Below are positions 44,189 through 53,542 of a stretch of 64,000 nucleotides of DNA, one piece after another (the first letter of the stretch is position 1; each line of letters opens with the position of its first letter). The DNA is from Haloplanus sp. CK5-1 (lineage in GTDB: Archaea; Halobacteriota; Halobacteria; Halobacteriales; Haloferacaceae): contig NZ_CP147505.1 of the NCBI RefSeq assembly GCF_037201915.1, positions 2,604,001 through 2,668,000 of the forward strand. The letters run 5' to 3'. Below the pieces are notes generated by a model. It made no database searches. It was not told the DNA's origin and saw only the letters and a list, made by a program, of their open reading frames with translations. Both the position numbers and the translations under genes were made by a program.

Positions 44189-44755
44189 TCACCCCGCTGC
44201 ACACGACCAGACGCCGCGTCCGTTTTCGCGCGCCTCGGCTTCGAGCGACGCGTACCGGTCGCGTTCGCGGAAGGTCGAATCGTAGAGGCGGGCGTGGCCG
44301 CGTTCGAGCAGCGCCGCGTTGAACGAGCGGCCGTCGACGACGACGTACGCGAGGAGGCGGTCGTAGCCGCCCCGCCGCCCCGCCGCGGCGTCGAAGCGGA
44401 GCGTCACCTCGCGGCCGGCGAGCCTCTCCTCGGCGTAGGCGCTCGCTCGCTCCCCGTGACGCCGCAGACAGTCGCGACCCGCTTCGGTGTCCGCCACGTT
44501 CTCGAACTCCGTCGGGTCGGTTTCGGCGTGGACTTCCGGCGTGTCGACGCCCAGAAGTCGGACCGTGTCCTCGCGGCCGTCGGCGAAGCGGACGTCGACC
44601 GTGTCGCCGTCGACCACGTGGGTCACGTAAACGGTGGCCGTTCCTTCGGGAGTCGCCGTCGTGGACGGATCCGGCGTCACGCCGACACAACCGGCGGTCA
44701 CGAACAGGAAGAGGACGGGCAGGAGGCGTCCCCAGTCGCGTCGGATCACGGACAT
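44189..44755 (-). CDS. Staphylococcal-nuclease-like lipoprotein
   Basis: 188 aa from ATG 44755. Lipobox LFVTAGCVG near residue 25 marks an exported, lipid-anchored protein. SNase core: HVVDGDTVDVRF, TVRLLGVDTPE and YDRLLAYVVVDG, with the catalytic Arg-Glu pattern present. Extracellular Ca2+-dependent nuclease, likely for DNA use or nutrient scavenging. Confidence 0.87.
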   Translation of the reverse strand: MSVIRRDWGRLLPVLFLFVTAGCVGVTPDPSTTATPEGTATVYVTHVVDGDTVDVRFADGREDTVRLLGVDTPEVHAETDPTEFENVADTEAGRDCLRRHGERASAYAEERLAGREVTLRFDAAAGRRGGYDRLLAYVVVDGRSFNAALLERGHARLYDSTFRERDRYASLEAEARENGRGVWSCAAG

Positions 44756-44783
44756 CCGGTCGGTCCGTGGGGGCATAAGCCCT

Positions 44784-46682
44784 CTACATCTCCGCGAGGG
44801 TGTCGATACCCAGGAGTCCGAGGCCGTTCTCGAACACCTGCGCGGTGGCCGCGGTCAGGGCGAGGCGCTCCGCGGCCGCCGACTCCGCGTCGAGGACGCG
44901 GTTCTTGTGGTAGAAGGAGTTGAAGACGTGTGCCAGATCCAGCAGGTAGCGCGCGAGGGAGGCGGCGTCGTACCGCTCCTCGCACAGGTCGAGGACGAGG
45001 GGGTAGCGACCGAGGTGGTAGATCAACTGGTGGTCGGTGTCGTTGAACGCCGTGGGATCGATGGCGTCCACGTCCGGCACCGCCTCGGCGTCGTCGAGGA
45101 TGCTGTACGCCCGGGTCGTGGCGTACTGGACGTACGGGCCCGTATCGCCCTCGAGCGACACCGCCTCGTCGATGTCGAAGGTGATGTCCTTCCCACGGTT
45201 CGAGGCGACCATCCCGTATTTCACCGTCGCGAGCGCTATCTTCGCGGCGATGGCGTCGACCTCGTCGTCGGCGACGCCACGGCCCTTCTCCTCGACGATG
45301 TCGCGGGCGCGCTCCCGGGCGGCGTCGAGTACCTCGCGCACGGTGACGATCTGGCCGCCGCGGGTCGACATGCTCCCCTCTGGGAGGCTGATCATCCCGT
45401 AGTTGATGTGACGTAAGCGCACGTCGGTAAAGCCCATCTTGCGGGCGGCGACGAACAACTGCTTGAAGTAGTGATCCTGTTCGCTGGCGACGACGTACAC
45501 CGACTGGTCGGCGTCGAACTCCTCGGTGCGGTAGGCGATGGTTGCCAGATCACGGGTGCCGTAGACGGTCGAGCCGTCCGACTTGACGATGTAGAAGGGG
45601 TCGAAGTCGGCGTCCTCGACGCTCCCGGCCTCCGCGAGGGTCTCCCGGGCGCGGTCGGGCGAGGGGTCGATGTCGGCCCGCGCCGGGTCGCCCGCGCCCT
45701 CGTACTCGTCGGGGTAGATGGGGACGAACACCGACCCGTCATCGGCGCGTATCGCCACGTCCGCTTCGAGGGCCCGGTCGACGATCCGGTCGTTCCACCC
45801 CTCGCGGGCGTAGAAACTCTCACCGATCCAGAGATCGAAGTCGACGCCGAGTTCCTCGTAGATGGCCTCGAACCGTTCGATGCTGGCCTCGCGGAACTGC
45901 TCCCAGCGCTCGACTGCCGCCTCGTCGTCCTCCTCGAGGCGGGCGAACCACTCCTTGCCCGCGTCGGTGTGGTACTCGCGCTCCGCCTCGACGCTGTCCT
46001 CGAACGAGTCGGTGAGTGCCCCGAACTCCTCGACGTCCTCGAGCATCGAGTCGCGCCGTTCGAACTGCTGATAGAGGTCGAGGAGGTGGGCGATAGGGTC
46101 GTCCTCGAAGGCGTCCTCGTCGCCGAACTCGACGTACTCGTGGAGTAGGTTTCCGAACTGCACCCCCCAGTCGCCGAGGTGATTGTCCCGAGTGACGTCG
46201 TGACCCAACGCCTCCAAGACGTTCATGAGGGCGTCGCTGAGGATCGTGTTCCGGAGGTGGCCGACGTGGAGTGGTTTGGCGATGTTCGGCGAGGAGACGT
46301 CCGCGACGATGGTATCGGGATCGGTGCGGTCCCGGGAGCCGTACGAGTCCGCCTCGCCGTCGATGGTCGAGAGCGTCCGCCGGGCCATCGTCTCGACGTC
46401 GAGGTGGTAGTTGATGTGGCCGTTCTCGACGGTGACGGCACCGATTCCCTCGGGGAGTCCGGCGGCTTCGTGGGCGTCGGCGATGGCCGCCGCGACCGCC
46501 ATCGGGTTTGCCCCCTCGTCGGCTGCGATGGCAAAGGAGATCGCAGAGGAGAACTCACCTTTCTCGTCGTCGTCGAAGTCCTCGAGTTCGAGCGCCGAGG
46601 CGTCGACGGCGCGGTCGTGCCCCGCGTCCGCGACGGCTCCGGACAACCCGTCGATCAACTCGCGTTCGATAGATCGAAGCAT
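44784..46682 (-). CDS. argS: Arginyl-tRNA synthetase
   Basis: 632 aa class I synthetase. N-terminal tRNA-binding domain, SSPNIAKPLHVGHLRN (HIGH), YGTRDLATIAYR, the KMSKS-equivalent region SLPEGSMSTRGGQIV, and C-terminal anticodon domain with HVFNSFYHKNRVL. Charges tRNA-Arg. It lies beside tRNA-Arg(CCG) with its start toward that gene. Confidence 0.97.
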   Translation of the reverse strand: MLRSIERELIDGLSGAVADAGHDRAVDASALELEDFDDDEKGEFSSAISFAIAADEGANPMAVAAAIADAHEAAGLPEGIGAVTVENGHINYHLDVETMARRTLSTIDGEADSYGSRDRTDPDTIVADVSSPNIAKPLHVGHLRNTILSDALMNVLEALGHDVTRDNHLGDWGVQFGNLLHEYVEFGDEDAFEDDPIAHLLDLYQQFERRDSMLEDVEEFGALTDSFEDSVEAEREYHTDAGKEWFARLEEDDEAAVERWEQFREASIERFEAIYEELGVDFDLWIGESFYAREGWNDRIVDRALEADVAIRADDGSVFVPIYPDEYEGAGDPARADIDPSPDRARETLAEAGSVEDADFDPFYIVKSDGSTVYGTRDLATIAYRTEEFDADQSVYVVASEQDHYFKQLFVAARKMGFTDVRLRHINYGMISLPEGSMSTRGGQIVTVREVLDAARERARDIVEEKGRGVADDEVDAIAAKIALATVKYGMVASNRGKDITFDIDEAVSLEGDTGPYVQYATTRAYSILDDAEAVPDVDAIDPTAFNDTDHQLIYHLGRYPLVLDLCEERYDAASLARYLLDLAHVFNSFYHKNRVLDAESAAAERLALTAATAQVFENGLGLLGIDTLAEM

Positions 46683-46996
46683 TCCTTGGCTGTGGTCGCC
46701 TCCACACCCCGATAAATCTCACTACATGGTCCGCTCCGACCGCTCCGCTCGACGGCGCACTGTCGACAGGAACGTCCCGACGTCGACTCGCTTCGCTCCT
46801 TGGCGGGACGTGAACGGCGCGAGACGGCTGTCTCGCGTGCGGCCGGTCAACAGCGTCGACCGGCGACTGAAGTGAGCGTCCCGACGGCGATTTGAACTCA
46901 CTCACGTCGCTTCGCTCGTTCGCTGCTCAAATCGCCGTGCATCCGTTTCTGCCGACGGCCGACTCGCTCCGCTCGTCGGCGTAGTGTCGGCAGAAA
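46683..46996. repeat. argS-tRNA-Arg intergenic region with partial tRNA copy and inverted repeats
   Basis: No gene. A 21-bp stretch (46877-46897) is identical to the 3' end of the adjacent tRNA-Arg(CCG) gene at 46997-47017. CGGCGATTTGA (46885-46895) pairs with TCAAATCGCCG (46927-46937), and TTTCTGCCGAC near 46947 pairs with GTCGGCAGAAA just before the tRNA end. The duplicated tRNA end is what an integration-excision event leaves behind. Confidence 0.7.
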
Positions 46997-47069
46997 CGTC
47001 CCGACGGCGATTTGAACGCCGGTCCCTGGCTCCGGAAGCCAAGAGGATAGTCCACTACCCTATCGGGAC
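46997..47069 (-). tRNA. tRNA-Arg (anticodon CCG)
   Basis: Minus-strand cloverleaf of 73 nt: acceptor GTCCCGA, D-arm with GGGTAG/CTATCC, anticodon loop TTCCGGA (anticodon CCG), T-arm CGGCG-TTCAAAT-CGCCG, acceptor return TCGGGAC and discriminator G. No intron, CCA not encoded. Its 3' end faces argS and the duplicated tail. Confidence 0.95.
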
Positions 47070-47214
47070 TCGGTCGCGAGCGGACGTTCGCCGGAATCAC
47101 GTATATATGTATTGATCGGGGATCGTTCGCTTGGTGCGGTGTCGATACTGCGACCGGCGAAAGCGCCGGGGGATCCGACCACAGGGTTATCCGCGTCGCC
47201 GCCGTAGTTCCTGT

Positions 47215-47814
47215 ATGGCAGACGACAAGAGCGGCCGAGACAAGCAAGCACACGACGCCGAGGACCGGCAGCAGACGCGCGCCCTCGTCGAGGAACTGGA
47301 GCGAATGGACGAGACCGAACCGCCGGTTGAGGCGGACGATCTCGGCGAGTTCGAGGCCGAACTCGGCGCGTTGACGTTCCCGGTGACGGGGACCGACGTC
47401 GTCGCCTCGGTCGGCGACTACCGGGTCGAGACGGCGGACGGAACCTACACCGTCGCGGACCTGGTACCCGAGACGGCCGACGAGACGTTCGACTCTCCCA
47501 CGGCCCTCGGCGCGCGGGTCCAGCGGCCGACGGTCGCGTCGGCGATGAAACGGATCGTGGAGGCCGCCGAGACCCTCCCGAACGAGACCCTCGGCCGGTC
47601 ACAGCGCGAGGCCTACGAGAAGACGTTTCGCGAACTGGGAGCGATCGACGCCGTCGACGAGGACGGGGGGATCGAGGTCGTCACCGACTGGATCGTCGAC
47701 CGAATCCACGAGAAGGAGTCACTCCCGGGGTCCCGAGGCGTTCGCCGGCAGGCGGCGAAGTTCTGCCGGGCGAACGGGTACGAGATCAGAAACGACGAGT
47801 GGCTGGGCGTGTAG
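47215..47814 (+). CDS. DUF5789 family protein
   Basis: 199 aa from ATG 47215. Acidic start, then LTFPVTGTDVVASVGDYRVE and a helical C-terminal domain (RPTVASAMKRIVEAAETLPN). Matches the haloarchaeal DUF5789 family of unknown function. Upstream in-frame codons are arginine-rich and non-coding in style. Confidence 0.75.
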   Translation: MADDKSGRDKQAHDAEDRQQTRALVEELERMDETEPPVEADDLGEFEAELGALTFPVTGTDVVASVGDYRVETADGTYTVADLVPETADETFDSPTALGARVQRPTVASAMKRIVEAAETLPNETLGRSQREAYEKTFRELGAIDAVDEDGGIEVVTDWIVDRIHEKESLPGSRGVRRQAAKFCRANGYEIRNDEWLGV

Positions 47815-47924
47815 CACGCCGGATACGCGGCCCCGTCGCGGCGACTGTACAGTCGGTTGACGGCCACCGCAGCCGTCCCGTTTAAGTTGGCCCCCGCAGA
47901 CACAGGGGTATCGAGGGTAGATCC

Positions 47925-50129
47925 ATGACGATCACCGACGAAGAGGTGCACGTCCTCCACGTCGACGACGACGAGGCGTTCGCCGACATGGCCGCGACGT
48001 TTCTCGAACGGGAGGACGAGCGCATCGACGTCCGGACCGCGACGAGCGCGGACGAGGCGGAGGCGATCCTGGCCCGCGACGACGGTGAGGTGGACTGCAT
48101 TGTCTCGGACCACGACATGCCGGGACGCACCGGCGTCGAGTTGCTGGAGGCCGTCCGGACGGACCGTCCGGACCTCCCCTTCGTGCTCTACACCGGAAAG
48201 GGGTCGGAAGCCATCGCGAGCGACGCCATCTCGGCGGGTGTGACCGACTACCTGCAAAAGAAAAGCGGCACCGACCAGTACACCGTGCTGGCCAACCGGA
48301 TCACGAACGCCGTCGAGTCGTACCGGTCACAGCGGGCCCTCGCGGAGCGCAACCGGGAACTCATGCAGTACGAGCGGATGATCAACTCGATGGGGGAGGC
48401 GGCCTGCATCTACGACGCGGACGGCCGCTACGTGATCGTCAACGAGCATCTGGCGGAGTGGTACGGCGAGACGCGGGCGGCACTGGAGGGACGGACCAGC
48501 AACCTCATCCCGGTGATCGAGGCGCAGTCGGACGCCGACGACCCGTACCGGGCGCTGTTCGACGGTCGATGCGAGCGACTCGACGGTGAGGTCGAGTCCG
48601 AGTTCCCCGGACACGGGCACGCGGTTCTGGAGTATCGACTGACGCCCTTGACCGTCGACGGGGTCGTGGAGGGAGTCGTCGGCGTCGCCCGCGACATCAC
48701 CGACCGCAAGGAGCGCAAGCGGGAACTCGAACGCTACGAGGCGTACCTACAGGAGTCGACGGACATCATCACAGTCCTCGACGAGTCGGGAACGATCGAG
48801 TACGGGAGTCCCTCCATCACACGGATTCTCGGCTACGAACCGGGCGAAATCGTCGGAGAGAACGGGTTCGAGTTCATCCACCCGGACGACGTCGACGACC
48901 TCTACGCGAAGTTTTCCGCCCTCATCACGGATCCCGGTGCGACGGTCACCGCCGAGTGCCGGTTCCGCACCGCGGACGACGAGTGGTGTTGGCTCGAAGT
49001 CCGTGGGACGAACCAACTCGACCACGACGCCATCGGCAGTATCGTGACGAACAACCGCGACATCACCGACCGCAAGGAGCGCGAACGCGAACTCGAGCGG
49101 CGGACAGAGGAGTTGCAGGCGCTGGCGACGGAACTCGAAGAGCAGTACGAGTATCTCTTCGAGGAGGCACCAGTCATGGCGGTCGTCACGCGCGCCGAAG
49201 ACGGTGAGCCGATAATCGAGGACTGCAACCAGTTGTTCGTCGGGACGCTGGGCTACGAGAAGTCGGACGTTATCGGACGGAACCTCGGCGAGTTCTACAC
49301 GGATGACTCCCGTCGAGCGATGACGGAGGGCGGCTACGAGCGCGCGCTCGAAGGGGAGTTCATGCGGGAGGACAGGGACTTGGTGACCGCCGGCGGCGAC
49401 GTCGTCGCGTCCCTGTTGCGAGCCGTCCCTCGCTACGACGGCCGAGACGAAGCCACCGGCACACTCGCTCTGTACGTCGACATCAGCGCGCGACGGGACC
49501 TAGAGCGTCAGAAATCCCGGCTCGAAGAGTTCACCAGTGTCGTCTCACACGACCTCCGGAACCCGTTGAACGTGGCGCAGAACCGCGTGGAACTGGCCCG
49601 TGAAGAGTGTGACAGCGAGCATCTCGACGCCGTCCTGAAGGCACACGAGCGGATGTCGACCCTGATCGAGGACCTCCTCTCGCTGGCACGGAGCGGCACG
49701 GACGTGGGCGAGACGGAAGCGGTCGGGCTACCCCCACTCGCGGACCGCTGTTGGCGGACCGTCGCGACGGGCGAGGCGTCGCTGTCGGTCACGGTCGACC
49801 GGCCGATCCGTGCCGACCGAAACCGTCTCCGACAACTCCTGGAGAACCTGATGCGGAACAGTATCGAACACGGCGGAGACGACGTGACGGTTACCCTCGG
49901 CCCGCTTCCCGACGGGTTCTACGTCGAGGACGACGGCGTCGGGATCCCCGCAGCCGAGCGCGAGGCGGTCTTCGACGTGGGCTACTCGTCCGACTCCGAG
50001 GGGACGGGGTTCGGGCTGAGCATCGTCGAGCGAATCGCCCAAGCCCACGGCTGGACCGTCCGCGTCACCGACGGACCCGACGGCGGTGCGCGCTTCGAGT
50101 TTACCGACGTCGGCCTCGTCGAGGACTGA
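47925..50129 (+). CDS. Hybrid sensor histidine kinase (receiver-PAS-PAS-PAS-HisKA-HATPase)
   Basis: 734 aa. Receiver domain 1-120 with phosphoacceptor D62 in CIVSDHDMPGRTG; three PAS domains (about 140-265, 265-390, 400-525), each closed by a DITDRKER-type linker or similar; HisKA with FTSVVSHDLRNPLNVAQ; HATPase with NLMRNSIEHGG, DDGVGIPAAERE and GTGFGLSIVERIAQAHG. No membrane helices, so a cytoplasmic sensor. Receiver-first architecture is common in halophiles; the signal is unknown. Confidence 0.92.
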   Translation: MTITDEEVHVLHVDDDEAFADMAATFLEREDERIDVRTATSADEAEAILARDDGEVDCIVSDHDMPGRTGVELLEAVRTDRPDLPFVLYTGKGSEAIASDAISAGVTDYLQKKSGTDQYTVLANRITNAVESYRSQRALAERNRELMQYERMINSMGEAACIYDADGRYVIVNEHLAEWYGETRAALEGRTSNLIPVIEAQSDADDPYRALFDGRCERLDGEVESEFPGHGHAVLEYRLTPLTVDGVVEGVVGVARDITDRKERKRELERYEAYLQESTDIITVLDESGTIEYGSPSITRILGYEPGEIVGENGFEFIHPDDVDDLYAKFSALITDPGATVTAECRFRTADDEWCWLEVRGTNQLDHDAIGSIVTNNRDITDRKERERELERRTEELQALATELEEQYEYLFEEAPVMAVVTRAEDGEPIIEDCNQLFVGTLGYEKSDVIGRNLGEFYTDDSRRAMTEGGYERALEGEFMREDRDLVTAGGDVVASLLRAVPRYDGRDEATGTLALYVDISARRDLERQKSRLEEFTSVVSHDLRNPLNVAQNRVELAREECDSEHLDAVLKAHERMSTLIEDLLSLARSGTDVGETEAVGLPPLADRCWRTVATGEASLSVTVDRPIRADRNRLRQLLENLMRNSIEHGGDDVTVTLGPLPDGFYVEDDGVGIPAAEREAVFDVGYSSDSEGTGFGLSIVERIAQAHGWTVRVTDGPDGGARFEFTDVGLVED

Positions 50130-50215
50130 TTCGTACGACCTCTCGATTCGGGGAGCAGTCCGGCGGTATCGCCGTGGCTGTCACTCACTCGTGAAAAATG
50201 TTTAATTTTTGAGTT

Positions 50216-50226
50216 ATTTTTAAATA
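50216..50226 (+). promoter_or_regulatory. TATA element of the DUF1508 repeat gene
   Basis: TTTTTAAATAA lies 22-32 nt before the ATG at 50248 inside an AT-rich stretch. Confidence 0.55.
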
Positions 50227-50247
50227 ATGTGTCTGTGATTACACGGT

Positions 50248-51804
50248 ATGGCAACGGAGACAAACGACGGCGTACTGGCGAGGATCTATCGAGAGCGGGT
50301 CGGACGCCCGACGACACACGACGAGGTGCGTGGCTACTGGGTCTTTCTGACGGGGTTGGTGCTCGGGACGCTCGGTATCGTCCTCTTCCTGCCGAGCACG
50401 TCCGCGACCGGCGCGTCGGCGCTCACGCTCCGCGAGGTGAGTATCTTCATCGCGGCGGTCGGGTTGGCGATGCTCGTCGCTGGACCGGTGATCCGACTCC
50501 CGCTCCAGTCGTGGGCCAACTACGCGGCGTATCTCGGACAGGCGATCTGTTTCGTCGCCGCAGTCTGGTTCGTCCTGGTGTTCCCTGCGGAGTGGAGCGT
50601 CCAGACCGGGAGCCAACCGGTGATACTGCTGTACGCGGTCGGGCTGGCGATCCTCATGATCGGCGGCGCGGTCGTCCCGCTCGTGGCCGGCGTGACCCGA
50701 GAGGATCTGGAGGCGAGCGAGGACCGGGCCACACGACTCGAAACCGAGGTGGCAGACCTCGAAGCGGAACTCGACGCGGAGCGTGACCGACACGAATCCG
50801 AACTCGACGCCGCACGAGGCGAGACGGCTGCTGGCGAAGCCGACCGAGCGGACCTGCAGGCGATCATCGACTCGATGCGCGCCAGTCAGGCGACGTTCGA
50901 ACTCTACGAGGACCGTGCGGACGAGTGGCGGTGGCGGCTCCGCCACCGGAACGGAAACATCATCGCCGACGGCGGCGAGGGCTACACCCGCAAGCACAAC
51001 GCCCAGAAGGGGATGGTGAGCGTCCGTCGAAACGCCCTCGGTGCGACGACGCTCCTGTTCGAGCGAGAGGCGGAACTCCCCGAGGACCAAGAGAGCATCG
51101 ACCCCGTCGAGGAACGGGAGAGTCGAGCGACGTTCGAACTCTACGAGGACAACGCAGGCGAGTACCGTTTCCGACTCCGCCACGACAACGGAAACATCAT
51201 CGGCGACGGCGGCGAGGGGTACGCGTCGCGGAGCAACGCGAAGCGTGCGATCGGTCGGCTCAAGGAGTACGTCGGCCCGGCGGACTACCTCTGGTTCGAC
51301 CCGACCGGCTTCGAGGTCTACCTCGACGGGGCGGGCGAGTGGCGGTGGCGACTCGTCCACCGGAACGGGAACATCCTCGGTGACGGCGGCGAGGGGTACA
51401 CCCGACGCCACGACGCCAACCGAGCGGTCGACCGGATTCGCAACCGCGCCGCCGACCTCGACGCCGAAGTGTACGAGGACAACGCGGGCGAGTACCGCTG
51501 GCGGCTCCTCGGCGGCGACGGGAGTATCGTCGCCGACAGCGGCGAAGGCTACGACTCGAAGAGCGGCGCGGAGGATGCACTCTCCAGCGTCCGCGAGTAC
51601 GCCCCCGACGCGGACGTCCTCGACATCGGCCGGGCCGCGTTCGAACTCTACGAGGACCGGGGTGGCGACCACCGCTGGCGGCTCCGCCACCGTAACGGTA
51701 ACATACTGATAGACAGTGGACAGGGCTACGCGGACCGCAGCGGTGCCCGCGACGGAATCGAGAGCGTCAAGCGGAACGCACCCGGTGCCGAGACGGACGC
51801 GTAA
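50248..51804 (+). CDS. Membrane protein with five tandem DUF1508 (YegP/HVO_2922-type) repeats
   Basis: 518 aa. Four hydrophobic helices (residues 30-155), a coiled-coil (about 160-210), then five repeats of about 50-60 residues, each of the form 'FELYED..GEWRWRLRHRNGNIIADGGEGY.....A...I..V'. Repeats start near 216, 297, 353, 408 and 466. Cytoplasmic DUF1508 proteins usually hold one or two copies; five on a membrane anchor is unusual. YegP-type domains have no firmly known function. A good TATA lies upstream. Confidence 0.85.
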   Translation: MATETNDGVLARIYRERVGRPTTHDEVRGYWVFLTGLVLGTLGIVLFLPSTSATGASALTLREVSIFIAAVGLAMLVAGPVIRLPLQSWANYAAYLGQAICFVAAVWFVLVFPAEWSVQTGSQPVILLYAVGLAILMIGGAVVPLVAGVTREDLEASEDRATRLETEVADLEAELDAERDRHESELDAARGETAAGEADRADLQAIIDSMRASQATFELYEDRADEWRWRLRHRNGNIIADGGEGYTRKHNAQKGMVSVRRNALGATTLLFEREAELPEDQESIDPVEERESRATFELYEDNAGEYRFRLRHDNGNIIGDGGEGYASRSNAKRAIGRLKEYVGPADYLWFDPTGFEVYLDGAGEWRWRLVHRNGNILGDGGEGYTRRHDANRAVDRIRNRAADLDAEVYEDNAGEYRWRLLGGDGSIVADSGEGYDSKSGAEDALSSVREYAPDADVLDIGRAAFELYEDRGGDHRWRLRHRNGNILIDSGQGYADRSGARDGIESVKRNAPGAETDA

Positions 51805-51832
51805 CGCGACCGTCGCACCGTACGGTGATCGA

Positions 51833-51841
51833 CTTTATGTT
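51833..51841 (+). promoter_or_regulatory. TATA element of the regulator/K+ channel operon
   Basis: CTTTATGTT sits 23-31 nt upstream of ATG 51864 and selects that start over the in-frame ATG at 51825, which would begin before the promoter. Confidence 0.5.
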
Positions 51842-51863
51842 GGCGTCCGTCGAACACCGGACG

Positions 51864-52181
51864 ATGGGAGACGCAACCGAGCGGGACCTCACGGCGGACG
51901 GCCTGTACGACGAGATGGAGGTCCTCGAACCGTACACGACCGGGGAACTCGCATCGACGATGGAGGCGTCACGGGCACAGGTTCGTGACCTCCTCGAACG
52001 GCTCGCGACGTCGGCACGCGTTCGAAAGAAAACCACCGACTCCGAGCGTGCCATCTGGCTCCGGACGCCGTCGACCCACGAGTGTGGCAACTGCGGGTAC
52101 ACTTACGAGGTCACGTTCCTCCACCCGGTGCTCTCGGCCGTCCGGTTCTGTCCCCGGTGTGGCACTCGAGTAGAGTCATGA
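51864..52181 (+). CDS. HTH and zinc-ribbon regulator
   Basis: 105 aa. N-terminal winged-helix-like segment (TTGELASTMEASRAQVRDLL) and C-terminal zinc ribbon CGNCGYTY ... CPRCGTRVES. Resembles small archaeal transcriptional regulators. Its TGA overlaps the ATG of a 33-residue gene (ATGA), which in turn overlaps the K+ channel gene. Confidence 0.75.
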   Translation: MGDATERDLTADGLYDEMEVLEPYTTGELASTMEASRAQVRDLLERLATSARVRKKTTDSERAIWLRTPSTHECGNCGYTYEVTFLHPVLSAVRFCPRCGTRVES

Positions 52182-52279
52182 CGGGTCCCGGCTCGGACGA
52201 GGCCCCCGACCGAACCGTCGGGGAAGAGACGGACATCGAAGTCGTTACCGACCCCGATACCGAGTCCACGGACAGATGA
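52178..52279 (+). CDS. 33-residue acidic protein coupled on both sides
   Basis: MTGPGSDEAPDRTVGEETDI ... ESTDR, entirely polar and acidic. ATGA overlaps at both ends (with the regulator upstream and the channel downstream) argue that ribosomes pass through it, so it is a genuine coupled small gene rather than a gap. Function unknown; possibly a leader that keeps the operon translated. Confidence 0.6.
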   Translation: MTGPGSDEAPDRTVGEETDIEVVTDPDTESTDR

Positions 52280-53454
52280 GTACGTCGCTACTGGCCCGCC
52301 TGCGGAATCGCTGGATCGGCTGGCACGCGCTGGGGATCCGGCTGACAGTCGCGCTCACCGTCGTCATCGCGTTGCTCTCCGTCGCGACCGGTATCGCGAA
52401 CATCAGCGCACAGACGGTGGTCGGCCCCCTCGCCGAGTTCATCCCGCGTGCCATCCAGCGGACTGCAGGGTTCACCGGGACACTGACCGGCTTCCTCATG
52501 ATCGCGAGCGCGTACGGCCTCCGCCGTCGGCTCCGCGCCGCGTGGTACTCGACTGTCGTGTTGTTACCCGTCACGGCGCTCCAGGGTGTGTTGCAGTCGA
52601 GTCCGCTCTCGCTCCCGCTGATCGTGCTGTCGGTCGTGGCGCTGCCGAAAGTGCTGTACAATCGGGGGCAGTTCGACCGAACGGTCGAGTTGACGACGGC
52701 ACAACTCGCCGCCGGCGTGGCCATCGTCGGGGCACAGATCTACGGCACCGTCGGCACCTATGCGCTCCGCGAGGACTTCACGAACGTCTCCACGCTCGTC
52801 GACGCGTTCTACTACACGCTCGTCACCGCGAGCACGGTCGGCTACGGCGACGCGACGCCGACCTCGCAGGTCGGGCGGCTGTTCGGCATGTCGGTCGTCG
52901 TCATTGGGACGGCCAGTTTCGCCATCGCGCTCGGAACACTCTTGGGGCCAGTCATTCAAGCCCGGTTCGCGAAGGCACTTGGACGCATGTCAGAAGGCGA
53001 CCTCGACCTCCTCGACGACCACGTGCTCGTCCTCGGGTACAGCGACATCGTCGCCGCCGTCCTCGACGAGAAGCCGGGGTCGGACGTGCTGGTCGTCACT
53101 CCCGACAGGGACGTGGTTCGGAGTCTCACGGACCGGGGCGTCAACGCTCTCACCGCCGACCCGGACGACGAGGCGTCGCTCCGCGAGGCCGGCGTCGACC
53201 GCGCTCGATTGGCCATCGTCGCGACGAACGACGACGCGGCCGACGCGCTGACGATCCTGACCGTCCGACAACTCAACCCCGACGTCGAGATCCGCGCCGT
53301 CGCGACCAACCGCGAGAACATGCGAAAACTGGAACACGCCGGCGCGACGTCGGTCATCAGCCCGATCGTGATCGCGGCCCAACAGCTCCTCGAATCGTCG
53401 CCCGACGGCGACGTGGACCTCCTCGCCGACGACTTCGACGGCGGCGACGCCTGA
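52276..53454 (+). CDS. Potassium channel with TrkA-N/RCK domain
   Basis: 392 aa. About four hydrophobic segments with a pore loop carrying selectivity filter TASTVGYGDATPTS (about 192-205), then an RCK/TrkA-N domain: VLVLGYSDIVAAVL, LVVTPDRDVVRSL and IVATNDDAADALTILTVRQL. The usual GxGxxG is altered (GYSDIV), so NAD binding is uncertain. Two extra N-terminal helices precede the pore pair. Gated K+ flux, ligand unknown. Third gene of its operon. Confidence 0.88.
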   Translation: MSTSLLARLRNRWIGWHALGIRLTVALTVVIALLSVATGIANISAQTVVGPLAEFIPRAIQRTAGFTGTLTGFLMIASAYGLRRRLRAAWYSTVVLLPVTALQGVLQSSPLSLPLIVLSVVALPKVLYNRGQFDRTVELTTAQLAAGVAIVGAQIYGTVGTYALREDFTNVSTLVDAFYYTLVTASTVGYGDATPTSQVGRLFGMSVVVIGTASFAIALGTLLGPVIQARFAKALGRMSEGDLDLLDDHVLVLGYSDIVAAVLDEKPGSDVLVVTPDRDVVRSLTDRGVNALTADPDDEASLREAGVDRARLAIVATNDDAADALTILTVRQLNPDVEIRAVATNRENMRKLEHAGATSVISPIVIAAQQLLESSPDGDVDLLADDFDGGDA

Positions 53455-53512
53455 CCCGCGGCGAACCGACGGGCCGACTCCACGGTCTCTCTCGCTGCAA
53501 CGCTCCGGACGG

Positions 53513-53520
53513 TTTTTATC
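53513..53520 (+). promoter_or_regulatory. TATA element of the interrupted DUF5684-like gene
   Basis: TTTTTATC lies 23-30 nt upstream of ATG 53543. Confidence 0.5.
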
Positions 53521-53542
53521 CGTCGCCGTGGAGTGGTGTCGT

